Of a stretch of 64,000 nt of DNA, positions 27,787 to 38,707 are shown piece by piece. Origin of the DNA: Pseudomonadota bacterium (lineage in GTDB: Bacteria; Pseudomonadota; Gammaproteobacteria; Burkholderiales; Rhodocyclaceae). The translations under genes were made by a program, and so were the position numbers. Position 1 is the stretch's first letter, and every line of letters starts with the position of its first letter. Under the pieces are notes generated by a model, which saw only the letters and a program-made list of their open reading frames with translations, did not search any database and was not told where the DNA came from. The stretch spans positions 1 to 64,000 of the forward strand of contig JAFEDH010000007.1 in NCBI GenBank assembly GCA_018241695.1, given 5' to 3'.

Positions 27787-29558
27787 GACTGACCCGCGTG
27801 GCTCATTTCAAGAAGGAATTTCTGCATGTCCCAGGCTCCGGTAGGGCAGCGCTCGGCGCAGAGACCGCAGTGCAGGCAGACATCCTCGTCCTTGACGGCA
27901 ACGCGGCCGGTCTGCAGGGTTTCCGAAACAAACAGTGCCTGGCCCATGTTTTCGGCGGGCGCCTTGAGGCGGGTGCGAAGCTCGGTTTCCTCACCATTGT
28001 CGGTAAAGGTGATGCAGTCCACCGGGCAGATGTCCACGCAGCCATCGCACTCGATGCACAGCTTGCTGGAAAAAACGGTCTGCACATCGCAGTTGAAGCA
28101 GCGCTCGGCTTCGGCATAGGCCAGTTTGAGGTCGAAGCCCAACTCGAACTCGCTCTTGGGGCTTTTCAGCGCCTTGGCAACGTCGAGCGTGGGAACCTTG
28201 TGGCGCAGATCGAGGGTGACCGGATTGCTGTAGCTCCACTCGTGGATCCCCATTTTCTGGCTTGCCAGGTTGGTATGGGGGGCGGGGCGCTGCCTGACGT
28301 CCCTGCCCTGACAGAACAGGTCGATGGAGACCGCCGCATCGTGGGCCTGAGCCACGGCGGTGATGATGTTCTTCGGGCCGAGGGCGGCATCGCCGCCGAA
28401 GAAGACGCGGGGCGCGGTGGATTGCAGGGTGACCTGGTCCAGTACCGGCATGTCCCATTTGTCGAAAGCGATGCCCAGGTCACGCTCGATCCAGGGGAAA
28501 GCATTCTCCTGGCCGATGGCCACCAGCACCGCGTCGCATTCCAGCAACTGATCCGGCTCTCCGGTGGGCACCAGATTGCGGCGCCCGTTCGCGTCGTACT
28601 CGGCCTTTACCTTTTCAAATACCACACCGATCAGGCGACCGGCATCGTGCCGGAATTCCTTGGGAACCATGAAGTTGATGATTTCCACGCCTTCATGCTG
28701 GGCATCCTCGCGCTCCCAGGGCGAGGCTTTCATTTCGTCATAGCCGGAACGCACCACCACCTTCACATCGCTGCCACCCAGGCGCTTGGCCGTGCGGCAG
28801 CAGTCCATTGCGGTATTGCCGCCGCCAAGCACGATGACGCGGGATGCGATCTTTTCGATATGACCGAAGGCCACGTTCGACAGCCAGTCGATGCCGATAT
28901 GGATGTGGGCGCCGGCCTCCTTGCGGCCGGGCAGATTCGCCTCGCGGCCACGCGGTGCGCCGGTGCCGACGAAAACTGCATCGTAGCCTTCGGCCAGGAT
29001 GTCCTTGAGGCTGCTGACCCAGGTGTTGAAACGGCGGGTGGCCCCCATCTCCAGGATGTAGTCCACTTCCTCGTCAATCACGGCTTCGGGCAGGCGGAAC
29101 TTGGGAATCTGGCTGCGGATCATGCCGCCGGCGCGATCCGCGCCATCGTAGATGGCGACGTCGTAACCCAGGGGAAGCAGGTCGCGGGCCACCGTGAGCG
29201 AGGCCGGCCCACCGCCGATGCAGGCGATGCGCTTGCCATTCTTCTGGGCTACGGGGGCGGGCAGACGGCTCTTGATATCGCTCTTGTGATCGGCGGCCAC
29301 GCGCTTCAGGCGGCAGATCGCCACCGGCTGCTCTTCCACCCGGCCACGACGGCAGGCCGGTTCGCAGGGGCGGTCGCAGACACGGCCCAGGATGCCGGGG
29401 AAGACATTCGACTTCCAGTTCACCATGTAGGCGTCGTCATAACGGCCGGCCGCGATCAGGCGGATGTACTCGGGCACGGGGGTATGGGCGGGGCACGCCC
29501 ACTGACAATCCACGACCTTGTGGAAATAGTCGGGATTACGCGTATCGGTTGGGTTCAC
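27783..29558 (-). CDS. korC: GltD-like FAD/NAD(P) iron-sulfur oxidoreductase subunit
   Basis: A protein of 591 residues with a GTG start after GGAGG. The N-terminus has GltD-type cysteines (CQWACPAHTPVPEY, CDRPCEPACRRG). An FAD site (ACIGGGPASLTVARDL) and a nucleotide site (VIVLGGGNTAMDCC) follow. The C-terminus carries ferredoxin-like clusters: CIECDGCVDICPVDC and CLHCGLCAERCP. It would move electrons between the KorAB core and NAD(P)H. The same three-gene set is known from Azoarcus evansii as 2-oxoglutarate:NADP+ oxidoreductase, linked to anaerobic aromatic degradation. First gene of the operon. Confidence 0.87.
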   Translation of the reverse strand: MNPTDTRNPDYFHKVVDCQWACPAHTPVPEYIRLIAAGRYDDAYMVNWKSNVFPGILGRVCDRPCEPACRRGRVEEQPVAICRLKRVAADHKSDIKSRLPAPVAQKNGKRIACIGGGPASLTVARDLLPLGYDVAIYDGADRAGGMIRSQIPKFRLPEAVIDEEVDYILEMGATRRFNTWVSSLKDILAEGYDAVFVGTGAPRGREANLPGRKEAGAHIHIGIDWLSNVAFGHIEKIASRVIVLGGGNTAMDCCRTAKRLGGSDVKVVVRSGYDEMKASPWEREDAQHEGVEIINFMVPKEFRHDAGRLIGVVFEKVKAEYDANGRRNLVPTGEPDQLLECDAVLVAIGQENAFPWIERDLGIAFDKWDMPVLDQVTLQSTAPRVFFGGDAALGPKNIITAVAQAHDAAVSIDLFCQGRDVRQRPAPHTNLASQKMGIHEWSYSNPVTLDLRHKVPTLDVAKALKSPKSEFELGFDLKLAYAEAERCFNCDVQTVFSSKLCIECDGCVDICPVDCITFTDNGEETELRTRLKAPAENMGQALFVSETLQTGRVAVKDEDVCLHCGLCAERCPTGAWDMQKFLLEMSHAGQS

Positions 29559-29711
29559 AACTCCTCCATGATCCTTGGCCCGGCCAGAACGGGCTCATAA
29601 ACAGCCGCGGCCACACCAGCAATTCCGGAAGCATGCCATTTGCGGGGACGCCCGGGACAGCGAAACAAAGCGCCGATTTTAAAACAATTCACCAAATCAT
29701 TCAGTTATTTC

Positions 29712-29723
29712 GGACGGCCGTCC
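29712..29723. promoter_or_regulatory. 12-bp palindrome between korC and tetR
   Basis: A perfect palindrome GGACGGCCGTCC lies in the 246-bp divergent region, about 80 bp upstream of the TetR gene. On the minus strand a weak promoter (CTGAAT, 17 bp, TAAAAT) toward korC lies just downstream of it. It is a candidate TetR operator; no second copy was found. Confidence 0.35.
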
Positions 29724-29804
29724 TGTTGCAGGTGGATTGCCATACCGGGTCGGCAGAACAGGGCACAATATCGGGATCCGATAACCCGCGCGACACCCAT
29801 TTGC

Positions 29805-30500
29805 ATGAACAAACCGATCAGGAAAGCAGTCATCCGCGTCGACCGGGCGCAGCGTGAGAGCGAAATCATGACCATGGCGCTCGACGTGTTTGCCGAACGG
29901 GGATATGAAGCGACCTCGATGGCGGAGATCGCAGCCCGTATCGGAGTGGTGGAGGGCACGCTGTACAAGTATTTCGAGAGCAAGCGCGAACTGCTCATCA
30001 AGGTGCTGGAAAACTGGTATGCAGCCCTGATCGACGCTTTCAGGCGCGATCTGGCCGGATTGTCCGGCGCCCGTGCACGCCTGCGCTATCTCGTCTGGCG
30101 CCATCTGCGCGTCCTGCATGAAGACCGTCTGCTGTGCCTGCTGCTGTTTCAGGAGGTGAGGGCCGAACGCGATTACTACCAGTCCGGGCTGCACCAGATG
30201 AATCGCCGGTATTCCCAGTTGCTCATGGACGTGATGCAGGAGGGGATGGACAGTGGCGAATTCCGCGCCGATGTTTCCCCTTCACTGATCCGCCATATGA
30301 TTTTTGGTGGCATCGAGCACCACGCCTGGGCGTTTCTGTGCGGCCATGGTGAACTGGATATCGAGCGACTCACCGGAGAGGTCTGTGCCATTGCGTATGC
30401 CGCCCTGATGCCGGTCGATGAATCCGCTGGTGATCCGGGCCGTATCGCGGCACGACTGGAAAATGTGGCAGCACGGCTGGAGAAACTGCTGCCCAACTAA
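29805..30500 (+). CDS. TetR family transcriptional regulator
   Basis: A protein of 231 residues. The N-terminal HTH (MALDVFAERGYEATSMAEIAARIGVVEGTLYKYF) is preceded by a basic tail; the C-terminal ligand domain is all-helical. A longer upstream frame exists, but ATG 29805 gives the family N-terminus. It lies between the divergent kor operon and the convergent atu-like operon and could control either. AtuR and LiuR-type control of terpene and leucine pathways makes an acyl-CoA ligand plausible; that is inference. Confidence 0.88.
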   Translation: MNKPIRKAVIRVDRAQRESEIMTMALDVFAERGYEATSMAEIAARIGVVEGTLYKYFESKRELLIKVLENWYAALIDAFRRDLAGLSGARARLRYLVWRHLRVLHEDRLLCLLLFQEVRAERDYYQSGLHQMNRRYSQLLMDVMQEGMDSGEFRADVSPSLIRHMIFGGIEHHAWAFLCGHGELDIERLTGEVCAIAYAALMPVDESAGDPGRIAARLENVAARLEKLLPN

Positions 30501-30544
30501 AGCGTAAAGCTGAGATCGATACCGGAGCAGTAGCGGCTGCGGGG

Positions 30545-32368
30545 CTATCCGTTCTTTACCCAGCCCCGCCCCACCCAGTCGCGGGGGATTTCGATGATGA
30601 AATCCATCAGCACCTGGGCCAGCAGCTTCCCCTGGGGATCGTAGCGCAGGGAGGCCACGCCGCCACCGCCCAGTGCGTTTTCGAGAAGGAAGTTGAAACC
30701 CATCAGGCCGGGTATTTCCCAGCGGGTGACGCGACCTTGCGCGATGTGGGCAAAATAGTCCTTCACCGCGTCGGCGGTGAGCACGGCCCCGAGCAGGGGA
30801 AGAAATTCGGCGCGCCGGGCGAGAATTCCGATATTGGCGTGATTCCCCTTGTCGCCGCTGCGCCCGTAGGCCAGGGCGATGAGGGGGACACGGAGGCCCT
30901 GCCCCGGCGTGACTCGCTCAATGGCGCTACCGGAGGTTGTCCCGGCCAGGCCGGTTTCATCCGCGCAAGCTGAAGGATTCGGGGGCGTGGAGGCTGCGGG
31001 CAGTGGCACGGGCAGGCCGTCCACCTCGACGCGGATGGGCACGGCGGCTTTCGGTGTGAGAAAGGAATACAGGCGTATCAGGGGGGTGATGGCCGGGCGA
31101 CCGCCGGCGAAGCCGGTAATGCCCTGGGCCATGGAGGTCGCCGAGGCGAAGAATTCCCGCGAAAAATATTCGAGTGCGTTCCTGTCATCGTGGTGCAGGG
31201 CGACCTTGAGAATGACTTCGCGCGTCATGGCCCGCGCGTGAGGCCCCCAGTTGGCTTCCGCGCCAAGAATTTCGACATCGGTGCGACGATAGTCGGCGTA
31301 GCCGTTGCCGGTCATCTGCGCACGGGTCCGGCGCAGCAGGGCATCCGCCACGCGGCGGGCCTTGGCGATGGCATCGATGCCACCGACGAGCAGGGTGCCG
31401 GTGCAGCGAAAACCATCCTGATGAGTGACCGAGACCTTGTAATCGGCAGGTGGAGGACGGCCTTTCGCACCCCGGACCAGCACCCGGTCCGGTCCTTCCT
31501 GAGTGAGGGTCACCTGCCGGAAGTCGCAGGTCACATCGGGCAGCAGATAGACACCCGGGTCACCAATCTCATAAACGATCTGCTCGGCCACGGTTTCCGG
31601 GACGATGCGGCCACCGCTGTCCCGGGGCCGGGTGAGAACGAAGCTGCCATCCGCTGCACATTCTGCGATGGGAAACCCCATCCGGTGCCAGTCATCGGCG
31701 ACCGCTTCCCAGTCGGTGCTGATGCCGCCCGTGGCCTGGCATCCGCATTCGATCACATGACCGGCGAGGCTGCCGGCAGCGAGGAGATCGAGATCGTTCT
31801 CCCGCCAACCAAATGTATGGATCAGCGGGCCCAGTACCAGGGCGCTGTCCACGCAGCGGCCGGTCAGCACGATATCGGCGCCGGCAGCGAGGGCGGCGGC
31901 AACGGGAAAGGCGCCCAGATAGGCGTTGATGCTCCAGGGGTGTGGCGGAAAGGGTGTGGCGTCGAACATCTCGGTCACGCTCTGGGCCTGGAAGGATGCG
32001 GCCCGGTCCAGCAGATCGTCGCCTTGCACCACGCCGATCCTGAGATCGATCCCCAGTGACCGAAGACTTTGTTCGATGGCGGCCTGGCAGGCGCGCGGAT
32101 TCACTCCCCCGGCATTGGTTACCACCTTGATGCCGCGTGCCTTGATCTGCGGTGCCAGTTCGGCAATCACCCGGGGAAAGTCGGTGGCATAGCCCAGCGT
32201 CGCATCCCTGGCCCGGGCCCGGGAAAGGATGGACATGGTGATCTCGGCCAGATAATCGAGAATGAGAAAATCGATCTGGCCTGATGCCACCAGCTGGCGC
32301 GGTCCTTCGGCGCTGTCGCCCCAGAAACCGGCGCCACCGCCGATGCGGATTGTCTTGTGGTCATTCAT
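30545..32368 (-). CDS. atuA: AtuA family protein (acyclic terpene utilisation)
   Basis: A protein of 607 residues. The N-terminal DUF1446 domain (IRIGGGAGFWGDS, DFLILDYLAEITMSILSR, NAGGVNPRACQ, TGRCVDSALVL) is the AtuA core, and the last 110 residues (VPLIALAYGRSGDKGNHANIG) match the ferredoxin-fold AtuA C-terminal domain. AtuA is essential for citronellol/geranylate growth in Pseudomonas but its reaction is not firmly established; a role with hydroxylated glutaryl-type CoA esters has been proposed. Last gene of the six-gene minus-strand operon. Confidence 0.88.
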   Translation of the reverse strand: MNDHKTIRIGGGAGFWGDSAEGPRQLVASGQIDFLILDYLAEITMSILSRARARDATLGYATDFPRVIAELAPQIKARGIKVVTNAGGVNPRACQAAIEQSLRSLGIDLRIGVVQGDDLLDRAASFQAQSVTEMFDATPFPPHPWSINAYLGAFPVAAALAAGADIVLTGRCVDSALVLGPLIHTFGWRENDLDLLAAGSLAGHVIECGCQATGGISTDWEAVADDWHRMGFPIAECAADGSFVLTRPRDSGGRIVPETVAEQIVYEIGDPGVYLLPDVTCDFRQVTLTQEGPDRVLVRGAKGRPPPADYKVSVTHQDGFRCTGTLLVGGIDAIAKARRVADALLRRTRAQMTGNGYADYRRTDVEILGAEANWGPHARAMTREVILKVALHHDDRNALEYFSREFFASATSMAQGITGFAGGRPAITPLIRLYSFLTPKAAVPIRVEVDGLPVPLPAASTPPNPSACADETGLAGTTSGSAIERVTPGQGLRVPLIALAYGRSGDKGNHANIGILARRAEFLPLLGAVLTADAVKDYFAHIAQGRVTRWEIPGLMGFNFLLENALGGGGVASLRYDPQGKLLAQVLMDFIIEIPRDWVGRGWVKNG

Positions 32369-32392
32369 CGGAATTGCTGGAATAGGCTGGAT

Positions 32393-32848
32393 TCAGGGAA
32401 GCTCGCGCGGCACCAGGCTTTTGGTGATGCGGGCGAGGCTGGTTGCCTTGCCGTCGACCCTCACCTCGGTTTCGAGCCAGGCCATGGATTTGCCCATGCG
32501 CAGGACACGGCCGATGGCGGAGTACTCCACCGCACCGGGCAGAGGCCGCAGGTGCTGGAGGAAGATGTCGTTGGTCACCGGCAGCAGACCGGCGGGGATC
32601 CGGGTGGCCAGGGCCAGATAGGCGGGCAGTTCCACCAGGGCATTGATCACGGCGCCATTCAGGGTGCCCCATGGAGTCAGCATCTCCGCACGCGGGGTCA
32701 GCACCACTTCGGTGGCGCCGTGCTCAAGGCGCGAGAGCCGTACACCCGCCCAGGCGAAGAATCCTGTTTCCAGTGCGTAGCCGAGCATGCGTTGCTGATG
32801 TTCTGCAAGCGGAATGCTGTCGGTCGGCAGCTCGAACGATGGAGGCAT
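32393..32848 (-). CDS. Hotdog-fold thioesterase, PaaI-like
   Basis: A protein of 151 residues with a hotdog fold resembling PaaI/YbgC-type thioesterases (TPRAEMLTPWGTLNGAVINALVELPAYLAL). It probably hydrolyses a CoA ester or clears dead-end CoA esters made by the pathway. An in-frame upstream extension exists but would overlap the hydratase gene and is not conserved-looking. It lies 11 nt after the hydratase gene. Confidence 0.75.
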   Translation of the reverse strand: MPPSFELPTDSIPLAEHQQRMLGYALETGFFAWAGVRLSRLEHGATEVVLTPRAEMLTPWGTLNGAVINALVELPAYLALATRIPAGLLPVTNDIFLQHLRPLPGAVEYSAIGRVLRMGKSMAWLETEVRVDGKATSLARITKSLVPRELP

Positions 32849-32859
32849 GCTGCGATTCC

Positions 32860-33648
<789 letters not shown>

Positions 33649-33668
33649 GCGAACTTCACCTTGGAGGG

Positions 33669-35272
<1,604 letters not shown>

Positions 35273-35276
<4 letters not shown>

Positions 35277-35776
35277 GGCCGGGGCTCCGCAACCAGATCG
35301 AGCAGCAACGTATCACGATCGAAGCTCTGGCCTTTGTCGAAGTGAACCGCATCCACCACGCCATCACGGGGTGCGGTGATGGTGGTTTCCATTTTCATGC
35401 TCTCCATCACCAGCAGGGACTGGCCACGCACCACTGCATCGCCGGCCCGGACCAGGACGGCCACGATACTTCCCGGCATGGGGGCGACGATGTGATCCGC
35501 AGCGCCGTCCTGATGCCCGGCGGCCAGCCGGTCAAGGGGATGTTGGTAGCGCAGGGTATAGGTCGAGCCTGCGAGATGAACGTGCAGCCAGTCGCCATCC
35601 ACCGCTACCCGGACGGGTTCGCTGTGGCCGCGCACTGTCAGTATCTGGCCTCCATCATCACCGGCGCGCAGGCTGAGCGGAATGACCTGTCCTTCGAAAT
35701 GCAGCCGGTACCCTTCGCGGGCACGGGAGAGTTCGACGTTGAACTCCTGGTCATCGAGCACGAATCCATGGTGCAT
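35273..35776 (-). CDS. Separate biotin carboxyl carrier protein
   Basis: A protein of 167 residues. The C-terminal biotinyl domain contains the lysine acceptor in VMESMKMETTI; the N-terminal 85 residues form the beta-barrel BT-type domain normally buried in long alpha subunits (EGYRLHFEGQVIPLSL). In LiuD, MccA and AtuF this unit is fused to the biotin carboxylase. Here a TGA and a fresh ATG divide them, with a GGAGG site and an out-of-frame shift. The split could be natural or result from a frameshift; the carrier is otherwise intact and coupled to the next gene. Confidence 0.85.
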
Positions 35777-35777
35777 C

Positions 35778-37271
35778 TCAGTTCCTCCATGCGCCCATGG
35801 CGGCGTGCAGGTCCGGTACGGCATCGGCGGCATCGCGCATGGGGCGGGTGAACAGCGCGGCGGCGGCGAGCAGCCGCTCCATGACGGCTGCTTCGGGTTG
35901 CGGTTCGGCGGCGATCTGCGGATGCATGTCGAGGAAGCCGGTGTGAATCTCTCCGGCAAGGAAGGCCGGGTGCCGCAGCAGGCGGCGCAGGAAAGCAATG
36001 TTGGTTTTGCATCCCAGGAGAACATAGTCGGCCAGGGCGCGGTCGGCCCGTTCGATGGCTTCGGCACGGTCGCGGCCATGGACGATCAGCTTGGCGAGCA
36101 TGGGATCGAAGGCGGCCGTGATCGCCTGGCCTGTCGCAATCCCACTGTCGATGCGGATACCTGCTCCCACCGGTTCGCACAATTCAAGCACCGGACCCGT
36201 CGTGGGGGTGAAGCCCCGGGCCGGGTCTTCGGCATAAATCCGGAATTCGAAGGCATGGCCCCGTGAGGGTATTTCGGTCTGGGCATAACCCAGGGCTTCG
36301 CCGGCGGCAATGCGAAGCTGTTCACGTACCAGATCGAAGCCGGTGGTTGACTCGGTCACCGGATGCTCCACCTGCAGCCGGGTATTCATTTCCAGAAAAT
36401 AGAACCCGCCATCGCCATAGACGAACTCGACCGTGCCGGCATTCCGGTAGCCGGCGCTGCGGGCGATGCCGGCTGCGGTTTCACAGATGGTCTGGCGCAA
36501 TCCGGGCGAGAGCGCGGGGGAGGGGGCTTCCTCCACGATTTTCTGGAAACGGCGCTGCACCGAGCATTCGCGTTCATGCAGATGAACCACATTGCCGTGG
36601 GCGTCTCCCAGCACCTGCACCTCGATGTGGCGCGGGTTCTCGACATAGCGTTCGGCATAGAGACGGCCGTCACCGAAATATCGCTGGCCTTCGCTGCGTG
36701 CGCGCGCAATCGCGGTTTCCAGCTGAGAGAGATCGCGCACGATATGCATGCCCTTGCCCCCGCCGCCCGCCGCGGGCTTGATGAGCAGAGGGGCGCCGAC
36801 ATCCCGTGCGCGTTCGACAAAGGTGGCGGGATCCTCGTCCTCGATGGCGGAGGGGGCCACGGGAAAACCGCTGCGGGCCACGAAGGCGCGGGCGGTGATC
36901 TTGTCGCCCATGAGATCGATCGCATCGGGTGTGGGGCCGACGAAAATAAGGCCGGCCTTCGCCACGGCGCGGGCGAAGGCGGCATTCTCCGCCAGGAAGC
37001 CGTAGCCGGGATGGATGGCGCCCGCACCCGTGGCGAGTGCGGCGGCGATGATCCGGGCACCGTCCAGATAGGCGGCCACGGGCGTGTCGCCGTGGATCTC
37101 GATGGCCCGGTCGGCCAGCTTTACGGCCGGTGTGGCGGCATCGACCGCGTGATAAACCACGATACCCTCCAGACCCAGGGCACGGACCGTGCACAATATG
37201 CGGACAGCGATCTCGCCACGGTTGGCCACCAGCACGGAGCGGAAGGGCCAGGATTGTGTGTCGGTACGCAT
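35778..37271 (-). CDS. atuF: Biotin carboxylase subunit of acyl-CoA carboxylase
   Basis: A protein of 497 residues carrying the ATP-grasp biotin carboxylase: VLVANRGEIAVRI, GGGGKGM, HIEVQVLGD and EMNTRLQVEHPVTE. It carboxylates biotin with bicarbonate and ATP. It ends at about residue 497 where fused homologues continue into BT and BCCP domains. The start at 37271 overlaps the stop of a 9-codon reading frame; an alternative start lies at 37340. First gene of the operon BC-BCCP-CT-hydratase-thioesterase-atuA. Confidence 0.85.
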   Translation of the reverse strand: MRTDTQSWPFRSVLVANRGEIAVRILCTVRALGLEGIVVYHAVDAATPAVKLADRAIEIHGDTPVAAYLDGARIIAAALATGAGAIHPGYGFLAENAAFARAVAKAGLIFVGPTPDAIDLMGDKITARAFVARSGFPVAPSAIEDEDPATFVERARDVGAPLLIKPAAGGGGKGMHIVRDLSQLETAIARARSEGQRYFGDGRLYAERYVENPRHIEVQVLGDAHGNVVHLHERECSVQRRFQKIVEEAPSPALSPGLRQTICETAAGIARSAGYRNAGTVEFVYGDGGFYFLEMNTRLQVEHPVTESTTGFDLVREQLRIAAGEALGYAQTEIPSRGHAFEFRIYAEDPARGFTPTTGPVLELCEPVGAGIRIDSGIATGQAITAAFDPMLAKLIVHGRDRAEAIERADRALADYVLLGCKTNIAFLRRLLRHPAFLAGEIHTGFLDMHPQIAAEPQPEAAVMERLLAAAALFTRPMRDAADAVPDLHAAMGAWRN

Positions 37272-37300
37272 CAGACGATTTTCTGCGGGTGCGTGGTCAT
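37271..37300 (-). CDS. Possible 9-residue leader peptide
   Basis: A short frame (MTTHPQKIV) has an AAGGTG site about six bases upstream, and its TGA overlaps the ATG of the biotin carboxylase gene (TGATG). The frame sits just upstream of the operon and could couple translation to the carboxylase. It may equally be chance. Confidence 0.25.
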   Translation of the reverse strand: MTTHPQKIV

Positions 37301-37323
37301 GGTGTTCACCTTGTCTGGGTAGA

Positions 37324-37342
37324 GGGTGAGTAATGCTCACCC
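37324..37342. promoter_or_regulatory. Operator copy 1, perfect inverted repeat
   Basis: GGGTGAG-TAATG-CTCACCC is a perfect 7-bp inverted repeat, lying 53 bp upstream of the biotin carboxylase start. A second, imperfect copy lies 93 bp away toward the acyl-CoA dehydrogenase gene. Size and symmetry suit a TetR-type dimer. Confidence 0.6.
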
Positions 37343-37416
37343 TTTACTGCTTGTCATGATCTGAAAGTGGGTAATTTTCCGCCTTGATTATGCGCAATAA
37401 GTCCTATTATCATGGG

Positions 37417-37435
37417 GGTGAGTTAGGCTCATTTT
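37417..37435. promoter_or_regulatory. Operator copy 2, imperfect inverted repeat
   Basis: GGGTGAG-TTAGG-CTCATTT shares the left half exactly and most of the right half with copy 1, with the same 5-bp spacer. It is 68 bp before the acyl-CoA dehydrogenase ATG, placing one copy near each divergent gene. Confidence 0.55.
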
Positions 37436-37502
37436 CATCGTGCAACAGTGCCGGCGTCAACCCCTGCTCGCCGGACTGCACTGCAACGCTTCGGAGGTTG
37501 TC

Positions 37503-38702
37503 ATGGTCCACAACAACGCCCAGAACGTCGCCCGGATTTTTTCCGGCCTGACCGACGCGGAACAGACAATCCTCGATCAGGCCGACCGCTTCGCCAGCCA
37601 CGAACTCTACCCGTTGGCGGCCCGCATGGATGCGGAGGAATGGTGGCCTGCCGACATATTCTCCAGAATGGGCAAGAACGGTTTCATGGGTGTGACGGCG
37701 CCCGAGGAATTCGGTGGTGCCGGGATGGACCTCTTCGCCAGCGGCCTGGTGTTGCAGGCGATCTCGCGCTGGAACCATGCCCTGGGGTTGTCCTGGGTGG
37801 CGCACGAAAACCTCTGCCTGCATAACATTCTGCGCAATGCCAGCGCGGAGCAGAAGACGAGGTACGCGCCGGATCTGGTTTCGGGCAGGCGCATCGGTGC
37901 CCTGGGCCTCACCGAGCCGGGCGCCGGTTCCGACGCTCTTGGCTCGATGCGCACCACGGCCCGCCGCGAAGACGATCACTATCTGCTCAACGGCACCAAG
38001 ATTTACATCACCAATGGCCCCGTGGCCGATGTGCTGCTGGTCTATGCCAAAACCGACAAGGAAAAAGGCGCCCACGGCATATCCGCCTTTCTGGTGGAAA
38101 AGGGTTTTCCGGGATTTCGCGTCGCACAGAAGCTGGTCAAGATGGGTTTCCGTGGCAGCCAGACGGCCGAACTGGTATTCGAGGATTGCAGGGTGCCGGT
38201 GGCCAATCGGGTGGGCAACGAGAACGAGGGCGTGAAGGTGGTGATGAGCGGCCTCGACCTGGAGCGCGCCATGATCTCTCCCATCTGCCTGGGCATTGCC
38301 GAGCGGGCGCTGGCGCTTTCCATCGATTACGCCAGGACCCGTCAGCAGTTCGGCAAACCCATCGCCAGCTTCCAGATGATCCAGGACAAGCTGGCCCGGA
38401 TGTACGTGGGTGTGGAGTCGATGCGTGTTTTCACCTACCAGACGTTGCGCGCCGCCAGCACGGTGGACGAGAGTGGTGGCGGGCGCGGTGAAATCCACAA
38501 ACTCTCCGCCGCCTCCGTGATGCATGCCGCGGATACCCTGAATGCGGTGCTCGACGATGCACTGCAGATCCATGGTGGCTCCGGCTATATCTGGGAATCG
38601 GAGATCAACCGTCTTTATCGTTCCATCAAGCTGCTGGAGATCGGCGCGGGTACCACCGAGGTGCGCAAGATGATCATCAGCGGCGAACTGCTCAGGACGT
38701 GA
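37503..38702 (+). CDS. atuD: Acyl-CoA dehydrogenase, isovaleryl/citronellyl-CoA type
   Basis: A protein of 399 residues, FAD enzyme introducing an alpha-beta double bond in an acyl-CoA. Signatures are LGLTEPGAGSDALG and GFRGSQTAELVFEDCRVP. At the usual glutamate of MCAD-type enzymes the sequence reads EIGAGTTEVRK, as in isovaleryl-CoA dehydrogenase, where the base instead lies in the helix segment here reading MSGLDLERAM. This fits a branched substrate such as citronellyl-CoA (AtuD) or isovaleryl-CoA (LiuA). ATG 37503 has GGAGG five bases upstream. Electrons go to ETF. Confidence 0.85.
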   Translation: MVHNNAQNVARIFSGLTDAEQTILDQADRFASHELYPLAARMDAEEWWPADIFSRMGKNGFMGVTAPEEFGGAGMDLFASGLVLQAISRWNHALGLSWVAHENLCLHNILRNASAEQKTRYAPDLVSGRRIGALGLTEPGAGSDALGSMRTTARREDDHYLLNGTKIYITNGPVADVLLVYAKTDKEKGAHGISAFLVEKGFPGFRVAQKLVKMGFRGSQTAELVFEDCRVPVANRVGNENEGVKVVMSGLDLERAMISPICLGIAERALALSIDYARTRQQFGKPIASFQMIQDKLARMYVGVESMRVFTYQTLRAASTVDESGGGRGEIHKLSAASVMHAADTLNAVLDDALQIHGGSGYIWESEINRLYRSIKLLEIGAGTTEVRKMIISGELLRT

Positions 38703-38707
38703 TCGGC

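Noticed and set aside
26035-29600. Two long plus-strand frames of 585 and 600 codons
   Set aside because: They are antisense to korA and korC, whose motifs are clear; no ribosome sites and no domain resemblance.
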